From positions 1,426,001 to 1,490,000 of the forward strand of contig NW_004457624.1 of NCBI RefSeq assembly GCF_000203815.1: DNA of 64,000 nucleotides, written 5' to 3'. Under the pieces are notes generated by a model that was not told the DNA's origin, did not search any database, and saw only the letters and a list, made by a program, of their open reading frames with translations. The stretch's first letter is position 1, and every line of letters begins with the position of its first letter. Position numbers and translations under genes: made by a program. The DNA comes from Cavenderia fasciculata. Taxonomy: Eukaryota > Evosea > Eumycetozoa > Acytosteliales > Cavenderiaceae. Positions 35,844 to 48,642 of this stretch are shown here, piece by piece.

Positions 35844-37895
35844 ATGGAACAACCACAAACTGAACAATCACAACAACCACAACAAGAGGTTCATCAAGAA
35901 TCAGTAAAGCCATCAGAAGAGCCATCCCAATCCCAACAACCACAAGAAGTAGCACCAGATACTTCATCTTCATCCAATGGAAACGTTGCCAATGGAACTG
36001 CTGAAGTAGTTCCAGAAAGTGAAGAACCATCAAAGTCAGCATCTGATGCTGAAAAATCACCAAGAGAGTCATCTGATACTCCAGTCTCTCCAACTGAAGA
36101 CAAATCAAACAAGAAAAAGGTAGACCAAAAAGGTGGTTTCTTCCAATTATTTAGAAAGAAAGAAGCTGATCCAATTTCAATTCAAAGAGAAAAGGTAAAT
36201 ATTAAAAAAAAACAAAAGAAATTTATTTTTAGCAAAAGAGACACACAGTATTGTTAACAATTCATTATTCTTTTTTGTTTCTTTTTAAAGATTGAAAATT
36301 AGTTAAAGATATCAAGGGTGAAACTGATTCACTCGTCAATCTTATCAAGGCATACCAACCAACACATCCAGATGTCAAGTCTGAAGGTTCCATCTTGCCA
36401 TCTCAATTCGAGTCTATCTTTAAGGACTTGGCCGTCATCTATCAAATGTGTGGTGATCACCAAAAGACTTTAAAGCGTCACATCAAGGAAATCGTTGCCA
36501 AGTCTGCTGAAAGAGCTCAAATATTTAAGCTTTGGAATCATTTGATCAATGAAATCCAAGAGGTTCGTCCAATGATCATTGACTCTACTTTTATTGAAGT
36601 CTCTCTCAAGAGTGTATGTATAAACAACTAGTGTTTTAAATCAATCTTTATCAATAATAACTAACATATATTGTCTTTTTCTTCTACTTTGTTTTTTTTC
36701 CTTTTAGGTAATATCTGATCCATTTACTGGCCAAGAACAAGAAGAGTTTGAACAATTATTAAAGAATTGTCTCTACCAACACATTGATGTTCCAAATGTC
36801 ATCGATATGATCATTGCATTCTCTGGATCAAAGTACAAAGCAGATCACAATATCGTTTCAAACTTTATTGAAGTCATTTCAAGTTTAAAGGTATGTATAA
36901 AATGAAAAAAAAAAGAAAATACTACAATCATATGGATTTATAGTGATTTATTAATTCTTTACTCTTTTTCTTTTTTTATTTCTATTTATTTCTATTTTTA
37001 GGACAAGAGTTCAACTGTAGCAATTAAAGCTGATATTGTCATTCAACAACTCGAAAAGAGTAGACATTTTGCAGAAGAATTGAGAGCCAACTCTGAAAAG
37101 TTTGATGTTGATCTCAATACCGACTACAAGAAACAAAGTGACATTCACAACACAAACTCATCGGAAAGAATGAACCTAATCACTGGTTTGGAACAAGAGG
37201 TTGCCAAAAACACCACCGAGATCCTCAACATTGACGGCAAGGTCACCACATTGCAACAACAACTCGACGAGTTGCTCAAGCAAAAGACCGCCATTGAATC
37301 GACCAATGCTCAAAGCAAAAAGAAGCTTGACGACTTGAAAAAGGATGAAAAGAAGGATCAAGTTTTGAAGCAAGAGTTGGACGAACTCAAAGTCAAGGCC
37401 GAGAACATGACCGTGCTCCACGAATCTATCACCAAGCTCAAGCAAGAACAAGACCACATTACCAAGTCTTATGTCTCGACTGTCCTCGACCAATTGAACC
37501 AAAGCCTCGAAAAGCATGCCGAGAATAGAAAAAAGATTGAATCCTCTCTTGAAAAGCAAGATGACCAACAAGAGGACAAGATCCAATTAAAGGACAATCT
37601 TGTCAAGAACAAGGAACATATTGAACAAATCTCAAAGGTTGTTGAAAAGATCAAAAACAAGCTCAAGGAAGAAGACTATGATGTTGAATTGGTAAAGTCA
37701 ATGTTGGAGAAATCAAGATCCTTAACTCATTCACCAGTTCAACCACATGTTCCAGCAAGTCAAGTAGCTCCAGCTCAAGCTCCAGCCTCAGCTCCAGCTC
37801 CAGTCCAACCAGCCACTGCTGAACAAGAAACCACTTCTACTACATCTACCGCCTCAACAACTGATCAACCACATGTTGTTCCACAATCCAATTAA
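35844..37895 (+). CDS. Coiled-coil protein, family not recognised, with an apparent one-base gap
   Basis: Exons 35844-36194, 36291-36613, 36708-36890 and 37002-37895 encode about 583 residues. The first ~115 are Gln/Pro/Ser-rich and probably disordered. Exons 2-3 encode a helical domain (LVKDIKGETDSLVNLIKAY, FESIFKDLAVIYQMCGDHQ, MIIAFSGSKYKADHNIV). Exon 4 begins a long coiled coil (heptads over about residues 300-500) and ends in an Ala/Pro/Gln/Thr tail. Exon 2 is 323 bases, one short of a whole number of codons. An A-run at 36294-36298 would restore the reading IEKLVKDIK if it were one base longer, which suggests a homopolymer sequence error rather than decay, since all other exons are intact. 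Function unknown; the fold suggests a cytoskeletal or adaptor protein. Confidence 0.75.
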
Positions 37896-38247
37896 TTATA
37901 ATCATTTACTCATAAACATAATAATATTATTAATAACAAAAAAAATCACACCAATGTTTTATTTAAATATTTACACATTCACTTAATTTCTTAAAAATAT
38001 AAAATATAATAATAGAAATCAATAAAATCATCAATTGTATATATATAAAAAAAAAAAATTAATCATTAATATATTATTTACCAGTGTTCTGTTGAAAATA
38101 TCTAGATAATGGGATTTACGCAAGAAACGAAATTTCATACCTTGCAAAGCATGAATATCATGATCTTGTGAAATCAATTGTAAAAGACATTCAATAAGAA
38201 CACTAGAGAGTGAGAGTTCTCATACAAATACAGATACAGATACACAA
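37896..38247. other. Intergenic region
   Basis: AT-rich spacer between two plus-strand genes; 3' UTR of the coiled-coil gene and promoter of the glycosidase-like gene. An ACAGATACAGATACACAAG leader directly precedes the 38248 start. No other feature seen. Confidence 0.5.
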
Positions 38248-40035
38248 GTGATGATTACTACAAGATATCAACTATTACTTGTACTTGTATTTACTTTTGC
38301 ACTTGTACATGTATCATACTCTCAAGAGTGTAGATTCTCAAAACTATACACACAACAAAGTTTATTAGATGATGCTCAAGATAGAGTAGACTTTTTAAAC
38401 AATGTATTACATTGGGAAGGAAATGTATGTAGATATAATAATATATATTTATTGTTTAAATATAGTTGTCATTAATGAATCTACTCATCATCATTTGTAG
38501 TTTTGTAAAGATGGAGCTGGTTTAAATGCTTTAACTGGTTATACATATGATGGAAGAACGATAGATTATACGACTGGACAACTTACAAGTCCGTTACACA
38601 ACTTTAGTGCACCGTCAAAAGAGAGTATTCACTTGGGTATGGCAGCATTGGCAGTGATGGGTATCAATTCATATGGTAACAATCCATTGGATTTCTTCCA
38701 TGTTCAAGTGAATCAGAGTGAACAGGAAAAGACATTGTTCCCAGAATCGTTGCTCGGTGCCAATACTACCAACCTCTTTACCATCCTCTACAGAAAGATA
38801 CAGACCTATGAAACATTCAATGCGCAGTACCCCGGTTACGGAGGGTTCTTCCCATGGGTGACTGTCAGTGACGCGGGTATCTGGCCCATCGAAGGGTATT
38901 GGAGCGAACGTGTACCAGGTCTCGACAATGGTGAGATGATTTGGGGTATGATGGGTCTGATCAGTGCACTCAATCATACCGCCGCAGGATCATCGTATCC
39001 AGCAGCCTACCAGCTACTCGCCACTAGATACCAGGCCTACATGAACCTGTTAAAGGCAAATGCCAAGGCTGTATTTTATAACGAGCCAGGGTACATCTCG
39101 GCCGTCGTACATATTGGCAACACATCGGCACAACCAACCACCGACAACTACAAGAATGACTGTGACTGTTATTTAGACGACCCATATGAAGGTGAGTTAC
39201 TCACTGTGTTTATGGATCTGTACAGTCAATGGGACAGTATTTCAGAACGTGACCAACTTTGGATCAACAAGCGTAACCTTCTTCAAAACGCAACTTTCTC
39301 AACTCCAAGTGGAGATATTACAGTGCAACGTGGATGGTGGTTTAGCTCACACGAGCAATGGAAATACTTGATGCTGCCATACCTCGACGTTCCAATTAAC
39401 CGAATGGTCTTTGAAAATGGAGAGAGGGCACGTACTTGGTTCTCGCATCTCAAACAATACCCAGGCATGTTTGCATCGGTCAACAACGTCACCAAGTTCC
39501 CATCACTCTATCCCAACTACATGTCGGCTGCCGGCATCCAAGAAATATCTTTTGAATCGATCGAATGCAACGATGTCGTCACTCCATACGGTTCATTCCC
39601 TTTGTTTTTAGTAGAAGATTTGGAACTCGTCGGTGGTATTGCCTGGTACTATAACATGATCAGCGGACCTGCCATGCAAAATCAATATGGTTCAACTGAG
39701 AGCATAAGTAATCAAGGTGATGAAATTGCTCCAATCTTAACTTGGGATTCTAAAAGTATGAAATATAAAAATATCAATTTAATCATTAATTCTTTTTTGT
39801 ATTTACCCTAATATTCTATCTATTAGTTACCACAGTTCTTGCAATGATGGGAGGTTTAAGTAATTTAAATCGTCAAGTTATGAGTGCCGATGGTACATTG
39901 GTTAGATTCCTTCAGGTTATTCAACGTGAATGGTCACTTAAATTCCCTGAACCTCTCCAAGGTACTGACTTGCCATTCATGTATCCATCTACCCAAATTC
40001 CACATATCCTTAATGATTTTACAACTTGTAATTAA
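38248..40035 (+). CDS. Secreted glycoside-hydrolase-like protein (possible beta-1,2-glucanase/glucoamylase-type toroid)
   Basis: Exons 38248-38424, 38501-39755 and 39827-40035 give 546 residues. The N-terminus is a clear signal peptide (YQLLLVLVFTFALVHVSYSQ, cleavage near residue 26) and there are several NxS/T sites, so it is secreted or lysosomal. The mature part is rich in aromatic residues. It includes YPGYGGFFPWVTVSDAG, then GYWSERVPGLDNGEMIWGMM, which recalls the (alpha/alpha)6 toroid of glucoamylase-like and GH144/GH162 beta-1,2-glucanases; Asp and Glu in DNGE would be candidate active-site residues. Cys pairs (NDCDCYLDD) suggest disulfides. Dictyostelids digest bacterial and fungal polysaccharides, which fits, but the family assignment is by resemblance only. 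Confidence 0.6.
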
Positions 40036-43000
40036 AAATTAAATAAATAATTAAATAATTAATTAAATAATTAATTAAATAATAAATAATTGTTAAATCA
40101 AATTATTACAATAATTTCTGTACTCATATGAATATTGAGATTATTAATAATATTATTTTACAATTCTACTTTCAAATTCAATGATTTTCAATTGTGTGAA
40201 AAAAGGATCACGATCTCCAATCTGTTCTGTTTGGAAAAAACTGTTTTTAGCCCAAAAAGGAAGTTGTTGTTGTGGAATTATTAAATTGAATCAACAAAAA
40301 GAACATTAATAATAACAACAATTATTATGATGATGCCCCCTTTACAAGAACATGCATTTTTGATGCTGGTGCTCAAGACCAGAACAGACAACAAATCAAA
40401 CACCTGCAAACATTCATTCATTTATTAATTAATCATAAACAACTTAGAGATTATAATATAATATAATATAGATCAAACAGAGATTAAGATCATTATCACC
40501 TAGATATCAGTAATAACCCTCTCAATAAATCATCATCATATGCTAAAGAAATGGATTTAAATTTTAAATAGAAATAGCAAATCAATCAATCACAAATAAT
40601 AATCGTAGTAAATCACACAACAACATTGTAAATAATTAATTAACCATCATCTGAATATATAACCGCCCTCCCCCTCCACCTACACTGTAAATACAACAAT
40701 AACACAACAACAACAAAATCCTTATATAGACAATAATAATAATAATTAGAGATATTGAAAAAAGTTAAGGAAACAGTAGTAAATATCAAAACTTGTAAAT
40801 TGTAATGTAAATTGAATACTTTTTGTAAATGTAAGTAAGCATTCATGATTCACATCACCCATTGATTCACAATTATTCCAAAATTAAAAAGTTAAGGAAT
40901 TGGAATGTTGGCAACTGGAATGAAATGATTGTTGTGTGTGTCATTCCGATATCTTTTTGGTAGGTTGTGAGAATGAAAAGGAATGGAAACATAAATTACT
41001 TTATTGGTAGAGAGTGAGAGAGAGAATAAAATGAATGGATAGGATATTCCAACAACACACTACATTTTCGAATGGATGGATCGATTACCATCAAAAGTAA
41101 AAACGATATCCAATCCTCACACTCCCACACAACAACAATGCCACTGTCTACCACTACTACAATTCGCATTCACCCCCACCCACTCACACACTTGTTGTGT
41201 GTGTTTTGTTAGTAGCGGACGGGTTTTGATAGTGCCACAACAGCTTTACTCGGTTTGTTTTGTATGAACCACCATTGAATCTTCCAATACTGCCTACTCT
41301 TACTACTCACTGTAATGGTAGTTGTAAGAGGGACTGACAGATGGACGATTAATCCTGTGTTGCAATGGTAGAGTTGGAGTGAGTTGTGGATATCAAGAAT
41401 ATTCTTCATTGTTTGTTTGTGTTCCATTTCCATTTTCCTTCTTCTTCTTACAACTACAACAAGTAATAATAATAATAATTATTTAGATAATCGATTATCT
41501 ATCTATCTCCTATTTCCTTTTTCCTTTTTTCCACTTCACTTCACTTGGTTCTTTTTCACCATTCATTCAAAGATTGATTCAATTCACAACAAGAGCCATT
41601 CATCCAATCTAGATTACTAAATTTAAATTTATTTTCTTATCAGAGAGACAAATCAATAATAATAATATTAATCTTAACCAATCAACAAATCCAAACTCCA
41701 AACAAAATGTAAGATCCAAAAACAAAACAACAAAAAACTATATTTTTTTTTTTTGTGATTGTATGTTTGTGTATCAGTATCAGCAACCAATCAATCATCC
41801 AATCAATAGAGAGAGCGAGAGAATGGACATGGACAAAACAACATATTCATAGAATACAAAAACAAACCATAGAAGATTCAGGCTACGGGAGTTAATTATT
41901 ATTTCAGTAACATTCAACTGATTTGCAAACTGGAAGTAGATCCGTCTGAATTTGTTGGTTTGGAATAGTTGGCGTTGTGTTTTAATTTACACTTTTACCG
42001 ACTTATTCTCCTCTCCTCTCCAATAACCCCCAACCAAAAGATTACTTACATTTTCAAAACACACCACACCCAAAAACAAAAACGCAAACCTACACATACA
42101 ATCTCTTTTCTTTTTTTTTTTTTTTACTTGGTCGGGTGATCATCCCCCTCTTCCTCCTTCTCCACCCCCCTATGGGTGGGTTACTACAAAATATCATCAT
42201 CAATCAATCACTCTTGATTCCATTCTATTCTTCATATCCAGGAATGAATGAACGAATGAATGACATGTGTGATCGATTGATATTTTATTATTATTTTATT
42301 GTATTTTTTATATATTTCGTTACGTGATTTCTCTTCCTACCTGATTGATGGTTAGATCATCATCATCACACAACTTGTTGTGTACACTATTCGTTTTTTC
42401 CTCAGTTGTTGTTGTGATTGTATTGGTATTGGTGTCACTGGGTAATTAATGTGTTATTGTTGGTTGCTACTAGCAGTCCTGGCTGTCATATGATAATTAT
42501 CATTATTATTATTATATTCTTGAACAATTGTTTGTTGTTGTTGTTTATCTTGATGAGTTCAAAAAGAATAAAACAACAATAATAATTTATCATTAAAAAA
42601 AAAATAGTGTTCCAACAAACGCTAACAACTGTCAAGATAGATAGAATCATCAACACTTCAGTTGAATCAATCATCATAATAATATCATACCGATAAATTA
42701 AGCAATAGCAATCACCTGTAATAACAAATAAGTTAATACTATTGATGTTAATAATCAATCAATCAATCAACAATTAATTAATCATCAATAATTAAATATA
42801 ATTATAATTATCTACGACCTCCATCAATCAAACTGTCTCCCACCCACCAATCACACCTCTCATTTTTTTTATTGTTTTTTAAATCCAAGTTTAATTTGGA
42901 AAATGATGTTCAACCATCAACAACTTTGGACATAAAGAATAGAAAGAAGAAAACATTGTACAATATTAACCAACTCCCATCTCCTCCCTTTTAATTCAAT

Positions 43001-43384
43001 TCACTTTTTATTATATACAGATAAATTGCATTTCATAACAAATTGAAGAGCATATTTTTTTTTGTTTCTTTTTTTTTTTCTACTTTGTAACAACAACAAT
43101 ATCAAGATCCCATTTTTTTAATCAACAGATCATAGAATTTTAAATTGCACCCGACTCTTTTTTTAGATATATATATATTGATAAAATAACCTACAACCAG
43201 TGTAAAAACAGTTAAACTAATAATAATAATTTAATAACCAACAATAATAATAATAATAACCAAAATACTTCAAATATAATATATATTTATAGAATCACAA
43301 CCAACCAAAATAATTAATAATTAATCAAAGAAGTAGTCGTAGTTTATAGGTTTTCCCAAATCTATTAATATTATCTTAGAAACA
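40036..43384. other. Long intergenic/leader region before the Kelch/F-box-like gene
   Basis: About 3.3 kb without a supported coding region on either strand. It holds ATTA repeats at 40035-40090, many CAA/AAT microsatellites, GA/CT tracts around 41010-41030, and T-runs at 41740, 42110-42125 and 43060-43080. The right half is probably a 5' UTR intron of the 43385 gene (listed separately). The 60-95 codon frames present are low complexity. No tRNA-like structure seen. Confidence 0.5.
41709..43379 (+). other. Candidate long 5' UTR intron of the Kelch/F-box-like gene
   Basis: A donor-like CAAAAT/GTAAGA at 41709 follows a CAA-rich leader (41660-41708), and a consensus acceptor (TTAATATTATCTTAG, ending 43379) sits five bases before the 43385 ATG. 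The 1671 bases between are AT-rich and non-coding. Only the acceptor is strong evidence; the donor choice is a guess among several. Confidence 0.4.
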
Positions 43385-44868
43385 ATGGGAATTCCACAAC
43401 AAGAGGATAATAGCTTTACACCAAATGGTTGGAAATTGGTACCAACACATGCCACACCCAATCCATCAGGAACCAAACCAATGGAAATTGATCAACAAGT
43501 AACTTTTATAACTGGTGTATTTCCAATTGAACGTCATGGTCATACCACATGTCTATACAAAAATACTTTAATTCTTTTTGGTGGAACTCCCGATGGTTCA
43601 TCTGGTCTAAATGATTTATATTTTTTAAATTTAGGTAAGTACAACAATAAATATAATATAAAAAAGAGTTGATTAAACTAAACTTTTTCTAATATTTTGT
43701 TTTATTATTATTTAGATAATTTTACATGGGTAGAAGTTAAAACTAAAGGAATTTCTCCAATTGGTAGATATAGACATTCAGCAATTATAATAGAGGATAA
43801 AATGTACGTCTTTGGTGGATATCGTTCAAAGTGCTTGAATGATCTTCACACCCTCGACCTAAAGACCCTTACTTGGAGCGAACCACCACAACAAGGCGAC
43901 ACTCCAACCGCCAGATCATCGCATGCAGTATGCAGTGTCGGAAAAAAGATGATTCTATTTGGAGGTAGTGGAGCAAGATATTCAAATGAATTATTCACCC
44001 TCAACACTGTCACTAATCGATGGACCAAGCATGAAGTAACTGGTACTCCTCCATCTGAGAGATGGTGTCACACTATTTGTAGTTTTGGTAAAAAGGTATA
44101 TGCATTTGGTGGTTCAAATGATAAAAAAAAGGATAATAAGGTTTTTATTTTAGATACTGGTAAATATAAATATTATATAACAAACAAAACAAAACAAACT
44201 ATTTAATATTGGTATTAATTTATTATTATTTTTTTATTTTAGAAACATTCGAATGGACACAACCACCAACTTCAGGTGTATCACCAAGTCCAAGACAATT
44301 ACATACTGCCGTATCGATTGGAGAAAGTATGATTGTATTTGGAGGATGGGGTAGACACCAAGAATTAAATGATTTATATATATTAAATACTAGTATGTAG
44401 TCATGATAAAACCTTAATATTCGAACATTTAATTAATTAATTAATTTTTTTATTATATTAGGAACAATGAGATGGACATGCCCAAAAATAGAAACACTTA
44501 TTCCATGTTGTCGACAACTTCACAGTGCATGGGTATATAATGGTAAAATGTATGTTTTGGGTGGATATTCCAAGAGCAAGAGAATGAACGATGTATTTTG
44601 TTTTAGTCCCGAACAAACAGTGTCTAGTCTCAGAGACCTATGTATTGAAAAGATTGTTGACAATATTTCAAACTATGTTGACTACTTTCCCTATCTCCCA
44701 GATGAACTCTTATTCTACATATTTACCAGATTGGCCCAATCAGGAAAACCCATTCCATTAAAACTCGATCGTCTCATTCAAAAGTCATACTTGGCAGAAT
44801 ACGCTACCATCAATTCACCCAATTTTACAAATACTACTTTCGAAGAAACTTTACAATATCATTCCTAA
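43385..44868 (+). CDS. Kelch-repeat protein with C-terminal F-box-like segment
   Basis: Exons 43385-43634, 43716-44159, 44243-44392 and 44462-44868 join to 416 residues. At least five Kelch units are visible, each with a double Gly and a spaced Trp: RHGHTTCLYKNTLILFGG, RYRHSAIIIEDKMYVFGG, RSSHAVCSVGKKMILFGG, RWCHTICSFGKKVYAFGG and RQLHTAVSIGESMIVFGG, then RQLHSAWVYNGKMYVLGG. Together they would close a six-bladed propeller. The last ~85 residues contain YFPYLPDELLFYIFTRLA, which resembles an F-box-like or BACK-like helical motif. Kelch plus F-box would suggest a substrate receptor of an SCF ubiquitin ligase; this part is inference. Each intron sits at a blade boundary, in the same phase. Confidence 0.88.
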
Positions 44869-45814
44869 TAATAATAATAGTACAAATATAAAAATATCAA
44901 TAACTTAATGATCCCTCAAATACTACTCAACTGTTTTTTAATATTCAAATTATAAAAATAACCAAAGTAATAATAATAATTTTAGACACACAGAATGAAT
45001 GAATAATAAATCATCATAAAAAAAAAAATATATTTATTTTAAACCAGAGAGAATCATTGTTTTCATTTCTTTATATCTGTTTTGAAAAGGGTTAAGGTTT
45101 TTAAAGACAAACAAACAAAACCATGGGAAATTTAAATTTCTCAAATCTGGTTAGAATTTGAATTGAAAGAAGAAAAAACCCTGGATTGTGTTTGTAGTAT
45201 AGTTTGGAAAACAAAAAAACAAAATAAAATTAAAATAGTTTTTCGAAATTTACTTTCTTCCGGGGACAACCCTGAGTTTGAGAAACCTGGGGGAAGTAAA
45301 AAAAAATTTGAAAACAATTAATTTAAATTGAAGTATTTTTTCGTTCGATCACCCTTTGTCGACTGTACTGTTCACTAACTGTCTAGAAGGGTTTTTTAAA
45401 TTTCCATTTTATTTTACATATCTCACATATCAATAATAATTATAATATTTTAATTGTACAATTATCTCTTTTTATCAAAAAAAAAAAGGTGTACCATTTT
45501 TAAAATTACTCGTTTTTTTTTTTAGAATTGCATACCCCCAATCTTTTACCAGTGATTTAATTTCCCACCACTCACTGAGAGACAATAATCATCGTTATTT
45601 CCCATACTTTTATTTCCCACTCCAATCATCACAATCAAACAAACACTTCGAGTTCACTCGAATACTCTTATTTTTTTAGTTCATCATTCTATTGTTATTA
45701 TATACATTATCTGTCATCACAATCTATAAAGTTTAGTTGCACTAGATCAATCAGATTTGCAATCATTGTTAATTATCATTTAATTATTTGTTTTTGTTTT
45801 TTTTTTATCTAAAG
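44869..45814. other. Intergenic region with palindromes
   Basis: AT-rich spacer. It holds a perfect 14-base palindrome at 45127-45140 and an imperfect inverted repeat at 45249-45300 around a GC-richer core. Long A/T runs occur at 45478-45490 and 45510-45525. From about 45560 on it is probably promoter and leader of the lipase gene. No coding region seen. Confidence 0.5.
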
Positions 45815-47596
45815 ATGAAATTCTATTTTTCATTGTTTATCTTTTTATTTGTTTATATATCAATAGACAACCACAATCACTTTATCTATTCTAAAAAGAT
45901 AGAAGTTATTCACAAGAATGATAAAACAAATGAACAACTAGTAGATAAAGATGGAACTGGTTTGACTGCAACCTATCAACTATTAAAGATTCTCAATGAC
46001 AAACCTCACGATGAATTGCAGTTGGCTTGTGAAGCGATGCAGAATTCATTGTTTTCACCATTAAAGTGTGTCAATCATACACTTCGTGCTGAAAGAGAAT
46101 CATCTGGTCAACTAAGAGTTGGTCAAAGACTCCGTAAAACAATCAACACCAAGAGAAGTGGTCCTGTAGGTGTACTTGGTGGTGCTCTTAAACCTATTAT
46201 TCTTGTTCCTGGTATTGCTGGTAGTATGTAATAACAACTAAAATATAAATATATCTATATAATTGATTGATTTACTTACTTTTATGTTTATTTAGGTGGA
46301 CTTGAAGCAAAATTAAACAAAACAAAGGTACCAGCATTTTATTGTACAAAGAATCAAGATTGGTTTAGAATTTGGTTATCATTACCTGAATTGTTGGTTC
46401 AAAAGTGCTGGTTTGATAATTTGGCAGTAGACTTTGATGCAACGACTGGAAAGTTTTCAAATACACCAGGTGTTGAAATTAGAGAGATTGATTTCGGTGG
46501 TATTCTAGGTGTTGGCTATTTAGACTATAAATTCTCTTTTCCAATTGGTATCACCAATGTCTATGGTGAAATGGTTGAATTCTTTGAAGATTTGGGTTAT
46601 GAAGTCGGTAAAAATATTAGAGGTGCTCCATTTGATTGGAGACTATCGATTCAAGAGCTAGAGAAAAGAGGTTGGTTTGATAAATTCAAATCGTTGGTTG
46701 AATCAACCTATGAAATGAACAAGCAACAAAAGGTTGTACTTGTAGCTCATTCTATGGGTGGTCTATTGTCATTATACTTTTTAGATAAAATAGCTACTGA
46801 TCAATGGAAGGCTAAATACATTGATTCTTTTATTCCCATCGCTGTACCTTGGTCTGGTTCTCCAAAAGCTCTTAGAACTGTTGTAAGTAGATAAAAACAT
46901 ACATCATACCATCAATCATTTAATTAAATATATATACCCAAACTAATAATAATCATCCATTCTATTGTATTGTAGCTATCAGGTGATAACTTTGGTATTG
47001 GAGTGATAAATAAGGATTATTTAAAGAAATTTGCTCAAGAAAGTGGAGGAGTCATTCAATTGATTCCTGACCCTATTATCTGGTCAAAAGATAAAGTATT
47101 TATCACTGCAAAGAATACCAATTATACTTTAGGTCAAACTACCAATCTATTTAATGATCTTGGATTAAAGGTAAATATATAAAACAAAAAGAGTGGCTGA
47201 TGAGCAAATACAAAAATATATATTATTTTAAATACTAATTTTAATCTATCTTCTCTTTTTCTATAGGATACAACATTAATTTATAATTCAATTTCATCAG
47301 TAACAAGTGAAATGAAACCAGGTGTAAATACTCATTGTATTTATGGATATGGTATCAAAACTGAAATATACTATGACTATAACGATGGATTCGATGAACA
47401 ACCAAAGATTTATGAGACTGATCTTGGTGATGGAACTGTGCCATTGGAAAGTCTTCAATTTTGTAACCAATGGAAGAATGATCCTGAACATGTTGGAATC
47501 ATTCAAGTCAAAGAGTTTGATCTCTTACAACATCGAGATATTATTGCCGATTCTGAAGTATTTGAATATATCTTTCAATATATTATTAATCGTTAA
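45815..47596 (+). CDS. Lysosomal/secreted LCAT-family phospholipase (PLA2G15-like)
   Basis: Exons 45815-46223, 46296-46882, 46976-47170 and 47267-47596 give 506 residues. The start at 45815 begins a signal peptide (MKFYFSLFIFLFVYISID); an upstream in-frame ATG at 45788 adds a less typical leader. Family signatures are PIILVPGIAGSGLEAKL (oxyanion region), IRGAPFDWRLS, the nucleophile elbow VAHSMGGLL at about 287-292 (catalytic Ser), DGTVPLESL (catalytic Asp, about 452) and LQHRDII (catalytic His, about 485). Human LCAT and PLA2G15 acylate cholesterol or 1-O-acylceramide and deacylate phospholipids; in amoebae a lysosomal phospholipase/transacylase is most likely. It carries an extra ~80-residue N-terminal segment before the lipase domain. 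Confidence 0.92.
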
Positions 47597-47716
47597 TCAC
47601 CATTAATATTCAAACAATACTTCCAAATGTACATACACTACTACTTTTTTTAACGATCATCAATAAATATATTTGATTTGACCAACCATGACAATTGGTT
47701 ATACATACTATTATTA

Positions 47717-48301
47717 TTATTTTACAAGTTTATTTACAAGGTACATTGTTAGTACACCAAATGAAAATGCAATTGGAATACTTGGATTTGATATTTGGAT
47801 TGGAGATGACCTACTCCATGATTCTATACAATTCCAAAAAGAAGAAGAAGAAGAATGATGTGTTGTTGATTGTAGTGCAGTAGGATCATTACTCTTGAAT
47901 GCTGATTTTGCAGCAGTCAAATGAAGTGGTAATACAGATAGTGTAAATCCAGTTCTAATCACTCGGTTGAATAGGAATCGAGGATAAGGATCATTTGAGA
48001 ATACTTGTATGTAGGCATACTCATTATCACCCATAAAGAACATAAGATGATCTTGAGGTAGTATAGGTACAAATTCAACTTTCTTATTAATCTTGTTTTG
48101 TTGTTGTTGACTATGCTGACTATGATGACTATGTTGCTGATCAGATGTTATCCTTCCATCAATACCAATTGAATTTGCAAACTCTTGTGATGATACATAA
48201 ACTAGTATTGTACAATCAAGTGTATTCTTTATACCCACCTCTCTTGATGACTTGTATTTAACTGGTATTATCTCTTCATCATTACAATCTTTATGATTCA
48301 T
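47717..48301 (-). CDS. Unrecognised protein with C-terminal membrane segment
   Basis: A single minus-strand frame of 194 residues, convergent with the lipase gene. The middle has a His/Ser/Gln-rich insertion (about residues 55-70). Conserved-looking text is LDCTILVYVSSQEFANSIGI, then FVPILPQDHLMFFMGDNEYAYIQVF and FLFNRVIRTGFTLSVLPLHL. The end is hydrophobic (IPIAFSFGVLTMYLVNKLVK), consistent with a tail anchor. I do not recognise the family. The codon pattern and uninterrupted length make it probably real. Confidence 0.65.
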   Translation of the reverse strand: MNHKDCNDEEIIPVKYKSSREVGIKNTLDCTILVYVSSQEFANSIGIDGRITSDQQHSHHSQHSQQQQNKINKKVEFVPILPQDHLMFFMGDNEYAYIQVFSNDPYPRFLFNRVIRTGFTLSVLPLHLTAAKSAFKSNDPTALQSTTHHSSSSSFWNCIESWSRSSPIQISNPSIPIAFSFGVLTMYLVNKLVK

Positions 48302-48642
48302 ATTACTATTACTATATTACTATTGTTGTTTACTACTACTATAAATCTTCTACATTAATGAATGAATGAATACATAAAAGAATGAAATAGATTAAAAATA
48401 ACTTCATTGAAAATCCCAACCAAAGTATGACAAAAATGGGATAATCAAACGTTTTGTACTATAAATGGTGTTTAATTACTTTCCAATATTATGCACGGGA
48501 CAGGTCTGTTTGAATTATCCTAAATAGCTATATACAGAATGATTCAGGTTTTGAAAGTACATAGTAAAAACATACTCTGACGTTGGTGATTGTATTATTC
48601 TATCTTGTGTAGACCGATACCATGTTGTTGCTCAATCGATAC
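48302..48642. other. Intergenic region
   Basis: AT-rich spacer, promoter of the 194-residue gene and 3' flank of the small gene at 48643-48798. In the same frame, downstream of its stop, about 16 further codons are open (IEQQHGIGLHKIE), which may be chance. No RNA gene recognised. Confidence 0.4.

Noticed and set aside
41076-41620. Several 60-80 codon frames in the long intergenic region
   Set aside because: His/Thr/Ser-rich repeat translations without domain content on either strand.
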